Numbered from the stretch's first letter, positions 35,816 through 44,919 are shown. The stretch is DNA of 64,000 nt from Planctomycetaceae bacterium (GCA_007694185.1 RECD01000100.1:1-64000), one strand, 5' to 3'. A program made the numbers and translations. The notes: generated by a model not told the origin, from the sequence alone.

Positions 35816-37894
35816 ATGATGGGATGGTTGTTGAGGCATCGGGATCTCGTCTTGCCGCTCGGGATTGTCGTCTGTTTGGGCGTGATCTTGGTCCCCCTGC
35901 CCCCCTGGCTGATCGACCTGTTGCTGGCAGGCAACATCGCGCTCGGGATCCTGGTCTTGCTGACGACGCTGTGGGTGGCGAAGCCGCTGGACTTCAGCAT
36001 TTTTCCGTCGCTACTCCTGGCCACGACCCTGGCTCGGCTTGGGCTCAACGTCGCGACGACACGGCTGATCCTGACCGGTGCCCAATCGGGGGGGGCAGAA
36101 GCCGCCGGCGGGATGATTCGCGGTTTCGGCGAGTTCGTCGCGGGGGACCGAGTCGAAGTCGGGTTGGTCCTGTTCGGGATCATCGTGTTGATCCAATTCA
36201 TCGTCATCACGAAGGGCGCGACGCGGATCAGCGAGGTCGCTGCCCGCTTTGCCCTGGACGGGATGCCGGGTAAGCAAATGGCGATCGATGCCGAGTTCAA
36301 CGCGGGCTTGATCGATGAGGGTGAAGCCCGCCGCCGCCGTCAAGAACTCTCGGACCAAGCCGACTTTTATGGGGCGATGGATGGGGCAGGCAAGTTCGTG
36401 CGGGGCGATGCCATCGCCGGGATCGCGATCATGGCGATCAACATTCTCGGCGGATTGTGGATCGGCATCGTGCGGATCGGGATGTCGCCTGGCGAGGCGG
36501 TTGACCTGTTTACCAAACTGACCATCGGTGACGGTTTGGTCAGCCAAGTGCCGGCGTTGTTGATCTCCTTGGCCGCCGGGCTGTTGGTAACCCGCGGCGC
36601 CGCCAGCAGCGACCTGCCTCGCGAGTTCCTGACGCAGTTGTTCAGCAGTCCGCGGGCGTTGATGGTCGCCGGCGGCTTCATGATCTTGATGATCGTAACC
36701 CGCCTTCCGGCCCTGCCGATGGCGACGTTGGGATTCGGCTGTGTGGGGTTGGCTGCGGTGATGACCCGGCAATCGGTCCGCGATCAAGCCGCGGCGGCCA
36801 AGTCCGAGATCGACGCGCTTTCCAATCCGCCGTCGGCTGTCAAACGGGTCGAAGACTACCTGGCGGTTGACCCGATGGAATTGGCGATCGGACTGGGATT
36901 GTTGGATCTTGCCGATCCGAGTCGAGGTGGCGATTTGATGGAGCGAATCGCGTCTGTTCGAAACTCGATCGCGTCCGACATCGGCATCGTGCTACCCAAA
37001 GTTCGTGTGCGGGACGATGTCTCGCTGGGGGATCAGGAATACGAGATTCGCATCGCCGGCAACCCGGTGGCGAGGTCGAGCGTCCGTCCTGCTTGTTGGC
37101 TGGCGATCGACAACGGTTCGACCACCGGCCTGATTGCCGGGGAGCCGACTCGAGAACCGGTCGACGGCAGGGCCGCGGTTTGGGTGCAACCGAGCCATCA
37201 TGACCAAGCGGGAATTTACGGCTACGAGACGCTCTCGCCCGGGGCCGTCATCGTTCGACATCTCCGCGAGATCGTGCGAAGGCACGCGGAAGAGCTGTTG
37301 ACGCGGGATGCGACGAAGCAGCTGATCGACGAACTGCGTCGGGTGTCGCCGACGGTCGTTGACGAATTGATTCCGGATGTGCTGAAGCTGTCCGAGGTTC
37401 AACTGGTTTTGCAGTGGTTGCTCCGGGAGGATGTGCCGATTCGGCAACTGGGCGTGATCTTGGAGACGCTCGGCGACCGGGCGGTGAAGTCGGCGGAGCC
37501 GTACGCCTTGGTAGAGGCCGTGCGGCAACGGTTGGCTCGCACCATCAGCGGCAGGTATCGCGATTCGCAGGGGATCTTGCATGTCGTTACGATCGACCCG
37601 GGCTTGGAGGAACGGCTCGCTTCCGAGGTCGAACCGGGGGAGCGAGGTCTTTCCGTGAGGCCGGCACCCGGAGTTCGGGAACAGGCTTGCGAAGGGATCG
37701 AAAAAAGCGTTAAGGAACTGATCGGTCGCGGGCATCCGCCCGTGTTGTTGGTTTCCCCGCGGGTGCGTCCCGCGGTCCGGCAGTTGACTGCCCCCCGGAT
37801 GCCCGGGGTCGTGGTCCTGTCGTTCGATGAGGTGACGGCGGACACGCCGATCGAGTCGCACGCGGTAGTGAACGAATCCGAAGCGACCATTTAG
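35816..37894 (+). CDS. flhA: Flagellar export gate protein FlhA
   Basis: The 692-residue protein has about eight N-terminal membrane helices followed by a soluble C-terminal domain. It contains the FHIPEP signature around GMPGKQMAIDAEFNAGLID and the conserved DFYGAMDGAGKFVRGDAIAGI loop, both decisive for FlhA/YscV. The soluble part has VRNSIASDIGIVLPKVRVRDD, ending in PVLLVSPRVRPAVRQL. ATG 35816 (or the adjacent ATG 35819) matches the family start; the open frame to 35678 is arginine/proline-rich and lacks the pattern. It acts as the cytoplasmic docking platform and proton-driven export motor. flhF follows 67 bases later. Confidence 0.96.
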   Translation: MMGWLLRHRDLVLPLGIVVCLGVILVPLPPWLIDLLLAGNIALGILVLLTTLWVAKPLDFSIFPSLLLATTLARLGLNVATTRLILTGAQSGGAEAAGGMIRGFGEFVAGDRVEVGLVLFGIIVLIQFIVITKGATRISEVAARFALDGMPGKQMAIDAEFNAGLIDEGEARRRRQELSDQADFYGAMDGAGKFVRGDAIAGIAIMAINILGGLWIGIVRIGMSPGEAVDLFTKLTIGDGLVSQVPALLISLAAGLLVTRGAASSDLPREFLTQLFSSPRALMVAGGFMILMIVTRLPALPMATLGFGCVGLAAVMTRQSVRDQAAAAKSEIDALSNPPSAVKRVEDYLAVDPMELAIGLGLLDLADPSRGGDLMERIASVRNSIASDIGIVLPKVRVRDDVSLGDQEYEIRIAGNPVARSSVRPACWLAIDNGSTTGLIAGEPTREPVDGRAAVWVQPSHHDQAGIYGYETLSPGAVIVRHLREIVRRHAEELLTRDATKQLIDELRRVSPTVVDELIPDVLKLSEVQLVLQWLLREDVPIRQLGVILETLGDRAVKSAEPYALVEAVRQRLARTISGRYRDSQGILHVVTIDPGLEERLASEVEPGERGLSVRPAPGVREQACEGIEKSVKELIGRGHPPVLLVSPRVRPAVRQLTAPRMPGVVVLSFDEVTADTPIESHAVVNESEATI

Positions 37895-37961
37895 AAGCAA
37901 ACGATCTTTTTTCAACCACCGTCCTCCCGATTATCATCCCCCGGCCATCACCGATCGAAAC

Positions 37962-39029
37962 ATGCAGATCCAAACATTCCGCGCCGCTAGCTTGCAGGAA
38001 GCGTTGGACGACATCCGCCGAGAATTGGGGGATGACGCTTCGGTTTTGCACACACGTCAGGTCCGAGAGGGCTGGATGGGTTGGCTGGGCAGAACATCGG
38101 TCGAAGTGACGGCCGGGATCCGAGCGGAGGCGACGCCGACCGGGCCGCGGCCCGAGAATCGGGCGACAGATCGACTCTCGACACGTTTCGGGTATCCGTT
38201 GGAGTTGCAAGACCTGCGAGACCTGTTGACCCTAGCGGGTGTCGAGGGCCAACTCGCGAACCGTTGGATCGAGGAGACTTACTCGCTCGGTTCCACGCTG
38301 TCCAACGGGGTCGAACCGGGCCAATGGATCGACGGATTGCGACAGACGGTCGCCCGCGGGATCCGCATCGCCGGTCCGATCCAATGCCCCCCTGGCGAAC
38401 GCCGTGTCGTGGCGTTGGTCGGCCCTACCGGGGTTGGGAAGACGACGACGATCGCCAAGTTGGCCGCGGGGTTCCGTTTCGAATCACGCCGGAACGTCGC
38501 GTTGCTGACGGTCGATACCTTTCGGATCGCGGCGGTCGATCAGTTGCAGGCCTACGCAGATGTGATGGGCTTGCCGATGGAGGTGGTTCAGGACCCCGGA
38601 GAGATGCGTGGTGCCCTGGAACGGTTGAGTGCCGCCGATTTGGTGTTGGTCGACACGGTCGGCCGCAGCCCTCGGAGCGAATCTCGGATCCAACAGTTGA
38701 AGCAAATGTTGGATTCCGCGGGGCCCAACGAGACCCATTTGGTACTCAGTGCTACCAGCAGTCGCGAGACGATCCTCGGCATTTTGGAGGGGTTCGCGGC
38801 GGTCCGGCCGACCGCCACGATCCTGACCAAGTTGGACGAGACGCCGCAATTGGCGGGTGTGCTGGGGGCCTTGGCCGGCCGGGAGTTGGCGATCAGTTAT
38901 TTGACGACCGGGCAACAGGTGCCGGACGACATCGAGCCGGCGGATCGGGAAACGTTGGTGAGCAACCTGCTCTTCAACCCTGTCTTGGCGGTGCCGCTGA
39001 GCGTTTCGGTCCGTCGTCAGGCAGCTTGA
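37962..39029 (+). CDS. flhF: Flagellar SRP-like GTPase FlhF
   Basis: The 355-residue protein starts with MQIQTFRAASLQEALDDIRRELGDDASVLHTR, the FlhF opening. After a divergent N-domain it carries the SRP GTPase core: G1 GPTGVGKTT at 154-162, G2 DTFRIAAVDQLQAYA, G3 DTVGRSPRS (where SRP GTPases usually have DTAGR), G4 TKLDE, and ISYLTTGQQVPDDIEPA. FlhF controls where and how many flagella form. The partner FleN/YlxH, often next to flhF, is not found between flhF and fliA. Confidence 0.94.
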   Translation: MQIQTFRAASLQEALDDIRRELGDDASVLHTRQVREGWMGWLGRTSVEVTAGIRAEATPTGPRPENRATDRLSTRFGYPLELQDLRDLLTLAGVEGQLANRWIEETYSLGSTLSNGVEPGQWIDGLRQTVARGIRIAGPIQCPPGERRVVALVGPTGVGKTTTIAKLAAGFRFESRRNVALLTVDTFRIAAVDQLQAYADVMGLPMEVVQDPGEMRGALERLSAADLVLVDTVGRSPRSESRIQQLKQMLDSAGPNETHLVLSATSSRETILGILEGFAAVRPTATILTKLDETPQLAGVLGALAGRELAISYLTTGQQVPDDIEPADRETLVSNLLFNPVLAVPLSVSVRRQAA

Positions 39030-39086
39030 GCGGATGTGGTAGTCCCCTGCCGGTAGGTTGGGGGGAATTTTCCGTGAAAAAAAGCT

Positions 39087-39114
39087 TAATTCCCAGCCCT
39101 TCCCAGGCCGATAC
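39087..39114 (+). promoter_or_regulatory. Sigma-28-like promoter upstream of fliA
   Basis: The -10 element GCCGATAC at 39107-39114 differs in one base from the sigma-28 consensus GCCGATAA. TAAT at 39087-39090 is at nearly the right distance for the TAAA -35 element, one base longer than ideal. The expected start point is near 39122, about 105 bases before the fliA ATG. Promoter logic is inferred; no transcript data are available. Confidence 0.4.
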
Positions 39115-39176
39115 GAATCAAGCCGCAGCACGGACCTGATCGGATCTCCCGGCGAGTTCGGTCAGTGAATCAAAAA

Positions 39177-39195
39177 GAAGCCCAAGATGGGCTTC
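39177..39195 (+). other. Perfect hairpin in the fliA leader
   Basis: GAAGCCC, loop AAGAT, GGGCTTC. The stem is 7 perfect pairs. On the plus strand no T-run follows. On the minus strand it is followed by TTTTTG, as an intrinsic terminator would be. Confidence 0.55.
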
Positions 39196-39218
39196 GAATC
39201 GGAAAAGCGTTTGATCAC

Positions 39219-39223
39219 GGAGG
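39219..39223 (+). promoter_or_regulatory. Ribosome binding site GGAGG of fliA
   Basis: GGAGG is 5 bases before the ATG at 39229. It favours this start over the in-frame ATG at 39187, which sits inside the hairpin. Confidence 0.75.
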
Positions 39224-39228
39224 ATTGG

Positions 39229-40026
39229 ATGGCAACGACAGTTATGCCCGACGAAGAGATTCAACAAGTTTGGGCCACTTATCGCGAGCTGCCCAAGGAT
39301 TCGCCCGATCGGGAGTCGTTGCGCAATCGGTTGGTCGAACGTTACATGCCCTTGGTTCGGTACAACGGCGAAAAGATCTGGCAGCGGTTGCCCGACGGCG
39401 TCGAGTTGGACGACCTGGTCAGCGCCGGCATCTTTGGCCTGCTCGACGCGATCGACGCGTTCGATCTCGAGCGGGGAGTGAAGTTCGAAACCTATTGCGT
39501 TCCCCGTATCCGGGGCGCGATGCTGGACGAACTCCGCACGATGGACTGGGTGCCGCGCCTGGTACGGAGCAAGGCGAGCAAGCTGAATGAAGCCAAGAAG
39601 CAGCTGGAGACGAAGTTCGGCCGGGCGCCGACCGATCAGGAACTCTCTGCTCACATGGAGATCCCGCTGGCGGAGCTCGAGAAGATGCAGCAGGAGGCCA
39701 ACGCGGTCGGGTTGGTTTCGCTGAATAAGAAATGGTACGAGACCGACAGTTACAAGGACGTCCGAGAAATCGATGTCCTCGAAGACAAGAAGGGTGAGGA
39801 CCCGACTCGGCGGGTCCAAAAGACCGACCTGATGCGGATGGTCACCAAGGGTCTGAATCGCAACGAGCGATTGATCATTATCCTTTATTATTATGAAGAG
39901 CTGACCATGAAGGAGATCGGCGCTACGCTCGATCTGTCCGAATCACGGGTTAGCCAGATGCACAGCGCGATCGTCAGCCGCCTGCAGGAGCAGTTGGGCC
40001 GGCGCCGGGCCGAGTTCGGTGCCTGA
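39229..40026 (+). CDS. fliA: Sigma factor of the FliA/WhiG (sigma-28) type
   Basis: The 265-residue protein has sigma-70 regions 2 to 4 without region 1: LVERYMPLVRYNGEKIWQRLPDG and the region 2.2-2.4 block VELDDLVSAGIFGLLDAIDAFDLERGVKFETYCVPRIRGAMLDELRTMDWVPR. Region 3 follows, and then the region 4 helix-turn-helix LTMKEIGATLDLSESRVSQMHSAIVSRL. The DWVPR and SESRVSQMHS phrases are typical of FliA. It would direct RNA polymerase to late flagellar and chemotaxis genes. GGAGG supports the start. It follows flhF by 199 bases, with a sigma-28-like promoter of its own between them. Confidence 0.95.
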   Translation: MATTVMPDEEIQQVWATYRELPKDSPDRESLRNRLVERYMPLVRYNGEKIWQRLPDGVELDDLVSAGIFGLLDAIDAFDLERGVKFETYCVPRIRGAMLDELRTMDWVPRLVRSKASKLNEAKKQLETKFGRAPTDQELSAHMEIPLAELEKMQQEANAVGLVSLNKKWYETDSYKDVREIDVLEDKKGEDPTRRVQKTDLMRMVTKGLNRNERLIIILYYYEELTMKEIGATLDLSESRVSQMHSAIVSRLQEQLGRRRAEFGA

Positions 40027-40100
40027 TCCGGCGGGCACCGTCCCGTCGAGCGACGATCGGTCAGTTTGGAAATGTGTCCCCAACGGCATAGAATTCCAGG

Positions 40101-40859
40101 ATGCTGATCTTGATCGACGGGTACAACGTGATCGCGCCGACCGCGCCACCGCGGCGGGCAGACCCGACCGGGTGGCTGAGAGCCGAACGGCGACTGCTGA
40201 TCGATCGGCTGCTCGCCCATTTGGATGATCGGTTGGTCCGGGAAACGTGTGTCGTGTTCGACGCACGTCCCGGAGCGGTCGGTCGCGGCGATTCGCGTCA
40301 GTCCTATCAGGGCCTCGAAGTTCGGTTTGCGGTCGATCACGACGAAGCGGACGATCTGATCGAGGAACTGATCGCGGGTCACCCGGCCGCCAAAAGGCTG
40401 ACGGTCGTGACGTCAGACCGGCGATTACGCTCGGCGGCCCGTCGCGCCGGTGCGCGTTCTTTCGATTCGCAGCGATGGCTCGACTCGCTGCTCGACGATC
40501 GCCTGCTGCTGGCCATCCCTTGGCCTTCCCCCGCGAACGGAGACCGCCGCGATCGGCAACCGGACCTGTCGGCGGGGCAGCGCGAGGTCGAAACCCCGAT
40601 CGTCGTCGACGAGTGGCTGAAACATTTCGGGCTGTTGCCTCCGACCGCGGCTGACGCTCCGAAGAATCTCGAGCCCGCTCGCGAGGGCCGACCACAGCGG
40701 ACACGCGAAAGCCCAAAGCGGGCACCCGAAAACCGCCGGCGGACTCCCGAAGGTGTCGAGCCTTCCGACGCGAGACCCTCCGGGTTGAGGGAACTGGGCG
40801 ATGAAGAAAGTCCTTTTCCTCCCGGCTACGGAGAAGACCTGCTGGCAGATAACGACTGA
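40101..40859 (+). CDS. NYN-domain (YacP-like) ribonuclease
   Basis: The 252-residue protein begins with the PIN-like NYN domain: MLILIDGYNVI carries the first catalytic aspartate, VVFDA another, DHDEADDLIEELI the third acidic cluster, and VVTSDRRLRSAARRAGA the final aspartate. This is the YacP/NYN_YacP arrangement of endoribonucleases. From about residue 175 the protein is a hydrophilic Arg/Pro/Glu-rich tail with no domain, ending PPGYGEDLLAD. It may process RNA. It is placed 75 bases after fliA on the same strand; a link to flagellar genes is not implied. Confidence 0.82.
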   Translation: MLILIDGYNVIAPTAPPRRADPTGWLRAERRLLIDRLLAHLDDRLVRETCVVFDARPGAVGRGDSRQSYQGLEVRFAVDHDEADDLIEELIAGHPAAKRLTVVTSDRRLRSAARRAGARSFDSQRWLDSLLDDRLLLAIPWPSPANGDRRDRQPDLSAGQREVETPIVVDEWLKHFGLLPPTAADAPKNLEPAREGRPQRTRESPKRAPENRRRTPEGVEPSDARPSGLRELGDEESPFPPGYGEDLLADND

Positions 40860-41173
40860 ACTTCGGGCGTCCTGGGAGTGGACGGTTGCCTGATGTCCTG
40901 CCGGCGATCGGACCTGATTCGATCCGATGATCGGCTGGTCGCGAGCCGATTCGCGTCAGAGAACTGACTGGCACGCTCAGCAGATCTGGCGGACGCCGGG
41001 CGGATGGCTATACCCGGTTCGGGCGACACCGCCTAAACTTGGCGGCTGAGGCGTGCGCGTCGGGCCGAATCCGATTGGGCCTCCCCGGGGGTCTGCGGGC
41101 GATCCGGGGGCTTTCGGCGATCCGTCGCCTGCCGCCTTTTGTTCCGATCCCTGGTTCCGAATTCTGGTCCGAC
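40860..41173. other. Leader region of the glycyl-tRNA synthetase gene
   Basis: This region of 314 bases contains a six-pair stem (ATCGGA...TCCGAT) and a small CCCG/CGGG hairpin near 41017. The glyS frame is open upstream to 41039. I see no tRNA, T-box or clear promoter. Confidence 0.4.
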
Positions 41174-42787
41174 ATGGCATTGATGGAAGATATCGTTTCG
41201 CTCTGCAAACGCCGGGGCTTTTTGTTTCAATCGAGTGAAATCTACGGAGGTTTGCAGGGGTTTTGGGACTACGGCCCCCTGGGCGTCGAACTGAAGCGGA
41301 ACCTAAAGGAAGCATGGTGGCTGGACATGGTTCGCGGCCATAATGAGCTGCGAGTTCCTGCGGGGGCCCCGGCGACCTACGAAATGGTCGGGCTCGATTC
41401 CACCATCATCATGCACCCGCAGATCTGGAAATGCAGCGGCCACTTCGACATGTTTCATGACTACATGGTCGATTGTCGGGAGAGCAAAAAGCGGTACCGG
41501 CACGACCAGGTACGGGGACGTTGGGTCGAATTTCGAGATGCGAAGATCTTCGTCACGACCTTGGCCGAGGCGGAGCAAGAGCAGGAGGAGGTCCAACGGC
41601 GGGCGTTGAAGTTTTTCAAATTGCGTCCCAAGGACGCAGATTCGTTGGCTTTCGACGGCCCCAGCACCACGCTGGATCGGGTCGACGAGTTCGAACGGGT
41701 TCTCGGCCCCGACGCCAAGGAACTCGGAACGCTGACGCCCCCGCGTGAGTTCAACCTGATGTTCAAAACGACGCTCGGGGCGTTAGGGGGCGAAAGCGAT
41801 TATGCCTTTTTGCGTCCGGAAACCGCGCAGGGGATCTTTGTCAATTTCAAGAACGTGCTCGACAGCACGCGGGTCGGGTTGCCGTTCGGCATCGCCCAGA
41901 TCGGCAAGAGTTTTCGGAACGAGATCACCCCGCGTAATTTCACTTTCCGGTCGCGCGAGTTCGAACAGATGGAGATCGAGTTCTTTTGCCATCCGGGGGA
42001 CTCTCAGGAATGGTACCGATATTGGCGGGACCGCCGATTGGCTTGGTACACGTCGCTGGGGTTGGCCGAGGGCGCGTTGCAAATGCGTGAGCACGATGTG
42101 GCAGAATTGGCGCATTACAGCGTCGGAACCGCCGACATCGAGTACGCGTTCCCGTTTTTGGCTGAAGGGGAATACGGAGAGCTAGAAGGGGTCGCGCACC
42201 GCGGCGATTTTGACCTCCGCAGCCATATGGAGGGGAAACTCGATCCGACGACTGATCCGATGGTGGTCGAGCGGGATGAGCACGGCAAGCCTCGGCATCG
42301 CGGCAGTGGTCGCGATTTGACCTACCGCGACGACCTGACAGGCGAACGCTTCGTTCCCCACGTGATCGAGCCCTCGGCGGGGGCTGACCGCGCGGCCTTG
42401 GCGTTCCTTTGTGATGCCTACGACGTCGACGAGGCCCCCGACGAAAATGGCCAACTGAAGAAGCGGGTGGTGATGCGATTCCATCCCCGCTTGGCGCCCG
42501 TCAAAGCGGCGATCTTTCCGCTCGTCAAAAAGGACGGGATGCCGGAATTGGCCGGTGAAATCTACGGGGAACTGAAACGCAAAATGGCGGTCGATTACGA
42601 CGAGAAGGGTGCGGTCGGACGACGGTATCGCCGTCAGGACGAGGCGGGTACTCCGTATTGCATCACCGTCGATGGCGAGTCGCTTAAGGATCGTACGGTC
42701 ACCCTGCGAGATCGGGACACGCTGCAGCAAGACCGCATCAAGATCGACGAATTGGGGGCTGAGTTGGAACGTCGGATCGGTTGCTGA
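41174..42787 (+). CDS. glyQS: Glycyl-tRNA synthetase, homodimer type
   Basis: The 537-residue class II enzyme has the alpha2-type marks: IVSLCKRRGFLFQSSEIYGGLQGFWDYGPLGVELK, then motif 1 region PATYEMVGLDSTIIMHPQIWKCSGH, motif 2 FRNEITPRNFTFRSREFEQMEIEFF, and the EGVAHRGDFDLRSHM motif. The C-terminal anticodon-binding domain has APVKAAIFPLVKK, followed by YRRQDEAGTPYCITVDGESL. Absence of a separate beta subunit fits the homodimeric form. It attaches glycine to tRNA-Gly. The upstream in-frame part (from 41039) is arginine-rich and not homologous, so ATG 41174 is preferred. Confidence 0.96.
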   Translation: MALMEDIVSLCKRRGFLFQSSEIYGGLQGFWDYGPLGVELKRNLKEAWWLDMVRGHNELRVPAGAPATYEMVGLDSTIIMHPQIWKCSGHFDMFHDYMVDCRESKKRYRHDQVRGRWVEFRDAKIFVTTLAEAEQEQEEVQRRALKFFKLRPKDADSLAFDGPSTTLDRVDEFERVLGPDAKELGTLTPPREFNLMFKTTLGALGGESDYAFLRPETAQGIFVNFKNVLDSTRVGLPFGIAQIGKSFRNEITPRNFTFRSREFEQMEIEFFCHPGDSQEWYRYWRDRRLAWYTSLGLAEGALQMREHDVAELAHYSVGTADIEYAFPFLAEGEYGELEGVAHRGDFDLRSHMEGKLDPTTDPMVVERDEHGKPRHRGSGRDLTYRDDLTGERFVPHVIEPSAGADRAALAFLCDAYDVDEAPDENGQLKKRVVMRFHPRLAPVKAAIFPLVKKDGMPELAGEIYGELKRKMAVDYDEKGAVGRRYRRQDEAGTPYCITVDGESLKDRTVTLRDRDTLQQDRIKIDELGAELERRIGC

Positions 42788-42904
42788 ACCCTGCTGCGGA
42801 GTGCCCCGCCTACCTTCGGCCTTGGTCGCTTCCGGTCGGAAGGCTGTTCCGCCGCAAGCTGTTGCCCTTCATTTGACCCGCGTTCCTATCGGAGTCCGTT
42901 TGGT

Positions 42905-43321
42905 ATGTCTGTCGAAATCACGGCCATTTACTCTGGCAGCCTGCGTTGCTCGGCCACCCACGGGCCCAGTGGGTCAGTCGTCGTCACCGATGCCCCGGCG
43001 GACAACGGCGGGAGCGGGGCGGAATTTTCGCCGACCGATTTGGTCGCCACCGCGCTGGGAACGTGTGTGCTGACGACCATGGGGTTGGTGGCCCAGCGGC
43101 ACGACATCGACTTGTCCGGAATGCGGGTGAAGGTGATCAAAGAAATGGCGCAGCGTCCGGTCCGACGGATCGCGTCGTTGCGGACAGAGATTTGGGTATC
43201 AGCCGCGGCCGTCCCCGAGCAGTCGGACCGCGACCGGTTGGAAGCGGCTGCGGGGAAGTGCCCTGTCCACGCCAGCCTGCATCCCGAAATCGATGCGCCA
43301 CTGGTCTTCCACTACGAATGA
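42905..43321 (+). CDS. OsmC-family peroxide reductase
   Basis: The 138-residue protein shows the OsmC/Ohr fold: EFSPTDLVATALGTCVLTTMGLVAQRH contains the first active cysteine (GTC), and AAGKCPVHASL the second. These two cysteines reduce hydroperoxides. The sequence PADNGGSGAEFSPTDLV corresponds to the family's substrate loop. It has no signal peptide and is cytoplasmic. It lies between glyQS and the beta-helix gene. Whether the substrate is an organic peroxide or another thiol-reactive species cannot be read from the sequence. Confidence 0.9.
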   Translation: MSVEITAIYSGSLRCSATHGPSGSVVVTDAPADNGGSGAEFSPTDLVATALGTCVLTTMGLVAQRHDIDLSGMRVKVIKEMAQRPVRRIASLRTEIWVSAAAVPEQSDRDRLEAAAGKCPVHASLHPEIDAPLVFHYE

Positions 43322-43398
43322 ATCTCGCGGCTGTGGCTCGGCCGGATTATGCTCGCCTCTGCCCGCCCCATCCCCGCCTTCCCATGACGGAATAAGCC

Positions 43399-44919
43399 AT
43401 GACAACCCGCTCGAACCCCCGTCGCTTGCCTTCCTGTTTGGTCCTAGTCGGCCTGGCGTTGGCATGGGCGGTTTCCCCCGCGTCGGCCCAGCCGCCGGTT
43501 GCCGCGGCGTCGGAGGCTTCCGGGGACGAAGTGACGGCGGGTGGCTTGGCGGCAGGTGATTGCCGACGTTTTGGTGCCGTGGGTGACGGATTGGCCGATG
43601 ACTCGGACGCGATTCAGCGGGCCGTCGATTCTGGGGTCGGGCGAATCGAGTTTTCCAAGGGGGTCTATCGGATCACCCGCCCGATCGTCGTCGATTTGCA
43701 GCGGGTCGGCTACGTCGCGTTGTCTGCGGCCGGCGTGGCGCGGATCGAAATGGCTGCGGCCGGACCCGCGATCCGAATCGTGGGAACCCATTTCGCGTCT
43801 GCCGACCCCGAGAAGTTTTCCGACGAAGTTTGGCAGCGCCAGCGGATGCCGTTGGTCGATGGCCTAGCGATCGTCGGCAAGCATCCCGAGGCCTCCGGCA
43901 TTGAGGCCAGTGGCACGATGCAGTTGACGTTATCGCGGTTGCACCTGCGCGATTTGCTTCATGGGGTCCGGTTGGCTGACAACAACCGCAACGTGATTTT
44001 GTCGGAATGCCACATCTACCAGAACCGTGGCGTCGGTGTTTTTTATGATCAGGTCAACCTGCATCAGTCCAACATCGTCAATTGCCACATCAGCTACAAC
44101 GGCGGCGGCGGGATCGTCTCCGTGGGCGGGAACGTTCGCAATATCCAGATCGCCGGTTGTGATTTGGAAAGCAACATGAGTCCGCAGGGGGACGCGACCG
44201 CCAACGTGCTGATCGATTGCCGCGGCAGCCGTTACGGAACGGCCGAGGTCGCGATCACGGGCTGCACGATCCAGCACAACAACCCTTCGCCCGATTCGGC
44301 CAACATCCGGATCATCGGCAACAGCGACCCGACCGAGCGATTGCCTCGGGTCCGCGAGGGAAATGTGACGATCGTCGGCAACGTGCTGAGTGACGTGCAG
44401 GTCAATCTGCACCTGCGGGAATGTCGTGGCGTGGCGATCACCGGCAACACCTTTTGGCAAGGCTATCGCCACAACCTGTTGGTCGAATCCTGTTCCGCGG
44501 TCGTGATGGCCGGCAACAATCTCGACCGCAACCCGCGGTACGACTACGGCAACACCGCCGACGCGAACAATTCGGTCGTCTTCCGAGATTGCGAAGACAG
44601 CACCATCAGCGGCTTGCACGTGACCAACGTGTGGCGGAACCCGGCGGGGGTGCTGGTCGAAGGTTGTCGCCGGATCAACCTCACCGATTGCACGATCTTG
44701 GACTGTGACGGCGTCGGGCTGTGGCTGAAAGACGTTTCCCACAGTCGCGTTTCGGGCTGCCTGATCCGAGACGACCGGCCCGCCGTCGGAGACGAGCGGC
44801 GTTCCGTGGCGATTCGGGTCACCGGCGGGGAAGCGTTGATGATCACCAACAACCTGCTGGATACCGAAGTGGATGCCGCCGACGACACGGCGCACCTGGA
44901 CGGGAATCTGGTCCGTTGA
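43399..44919 (+). CDS. Exported right-handed parallel beta-helix protein
   Basis: The 506-residue protein has a signal peptide (LPSCLVLVGLALAWAVSPASA) and the pectate-lyase-superfamily N-cap RRFGAVGDGLADDSDAIQRAVDSGVGRIEFSKGVYRI. It continues with many coil repeats such as VILSECHIYQNRGVGVFYDQ, NIVNCHISYNGGGGI, VTIVGNVLSDVQVNLHLRECRGVAITGNTFW and INLTDCTILDCDGVGLWL. This is the PbH1 fold found in polysaccharide lyases and glycosidases. No catalytic residues can be assigned with confidence. It likely binds or cleaves a polysaccharide outside the cytoplasm. The hrpA start lies 52 bases downstream. Confidence 0.88.
   Translation: MTTRSNPRRLPSCLVLVGLALAWAVSPASAQPPVAAASEASGDEVTAGGLAAGDCRRFGAVGDGLADDSDAIQRAVDSGVGRIEFSKGVYRITRPIVVDLQRVGYVALSAAGVARIEMAAAGPAIRIVGTHFASADPEKFSDEVWQRQRMPLVDGLAIVGKHPEASGIEASGTMQLTLSRLHLRDLLHGVRLADNNRNVILSECHIYQNRGVGVFYDQVNLHQSNIVNCHISYNGGGGIVSVGGNVRNIQIAGCDLESNMSPQGDATANVLIDCRGSRYGTAEVAITGCTIQHNNPSPDSANIRIIGNSDPTERLPRVREGNVTIVGNVLSDVQVNLHLRECRGVAITGNTFWQGYRHNLLVESCSAVVMAGNNLDRNPRYDYGNTADANNSVVFRDCEDSTISGLHVTNVWRNPAGVLVEGCRRINLTDCTILDCDGVGLWLKDVSHSRVSGCLIRDDRPAVGDERRSVAIRVTGGEALMITNNLLDTEVDAADDTAHLDGNLVR

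Noticed and set aside
39187-39228. Fourteen-codon N-terminal extension of FliA from ATG 39187
   Set aside because: This ATG is inside a stable hairpin and has no ribosome binding site, while GGAGG stands 5 bases before ATG 39229.
40969-40985. TGGCACG resembling the -24 element of a sigma-54 promoter
   Set aside because: The -12 element is not at the needed distance; the GC dinucleotide follows two bases too early and the TTGC sequence is missing.
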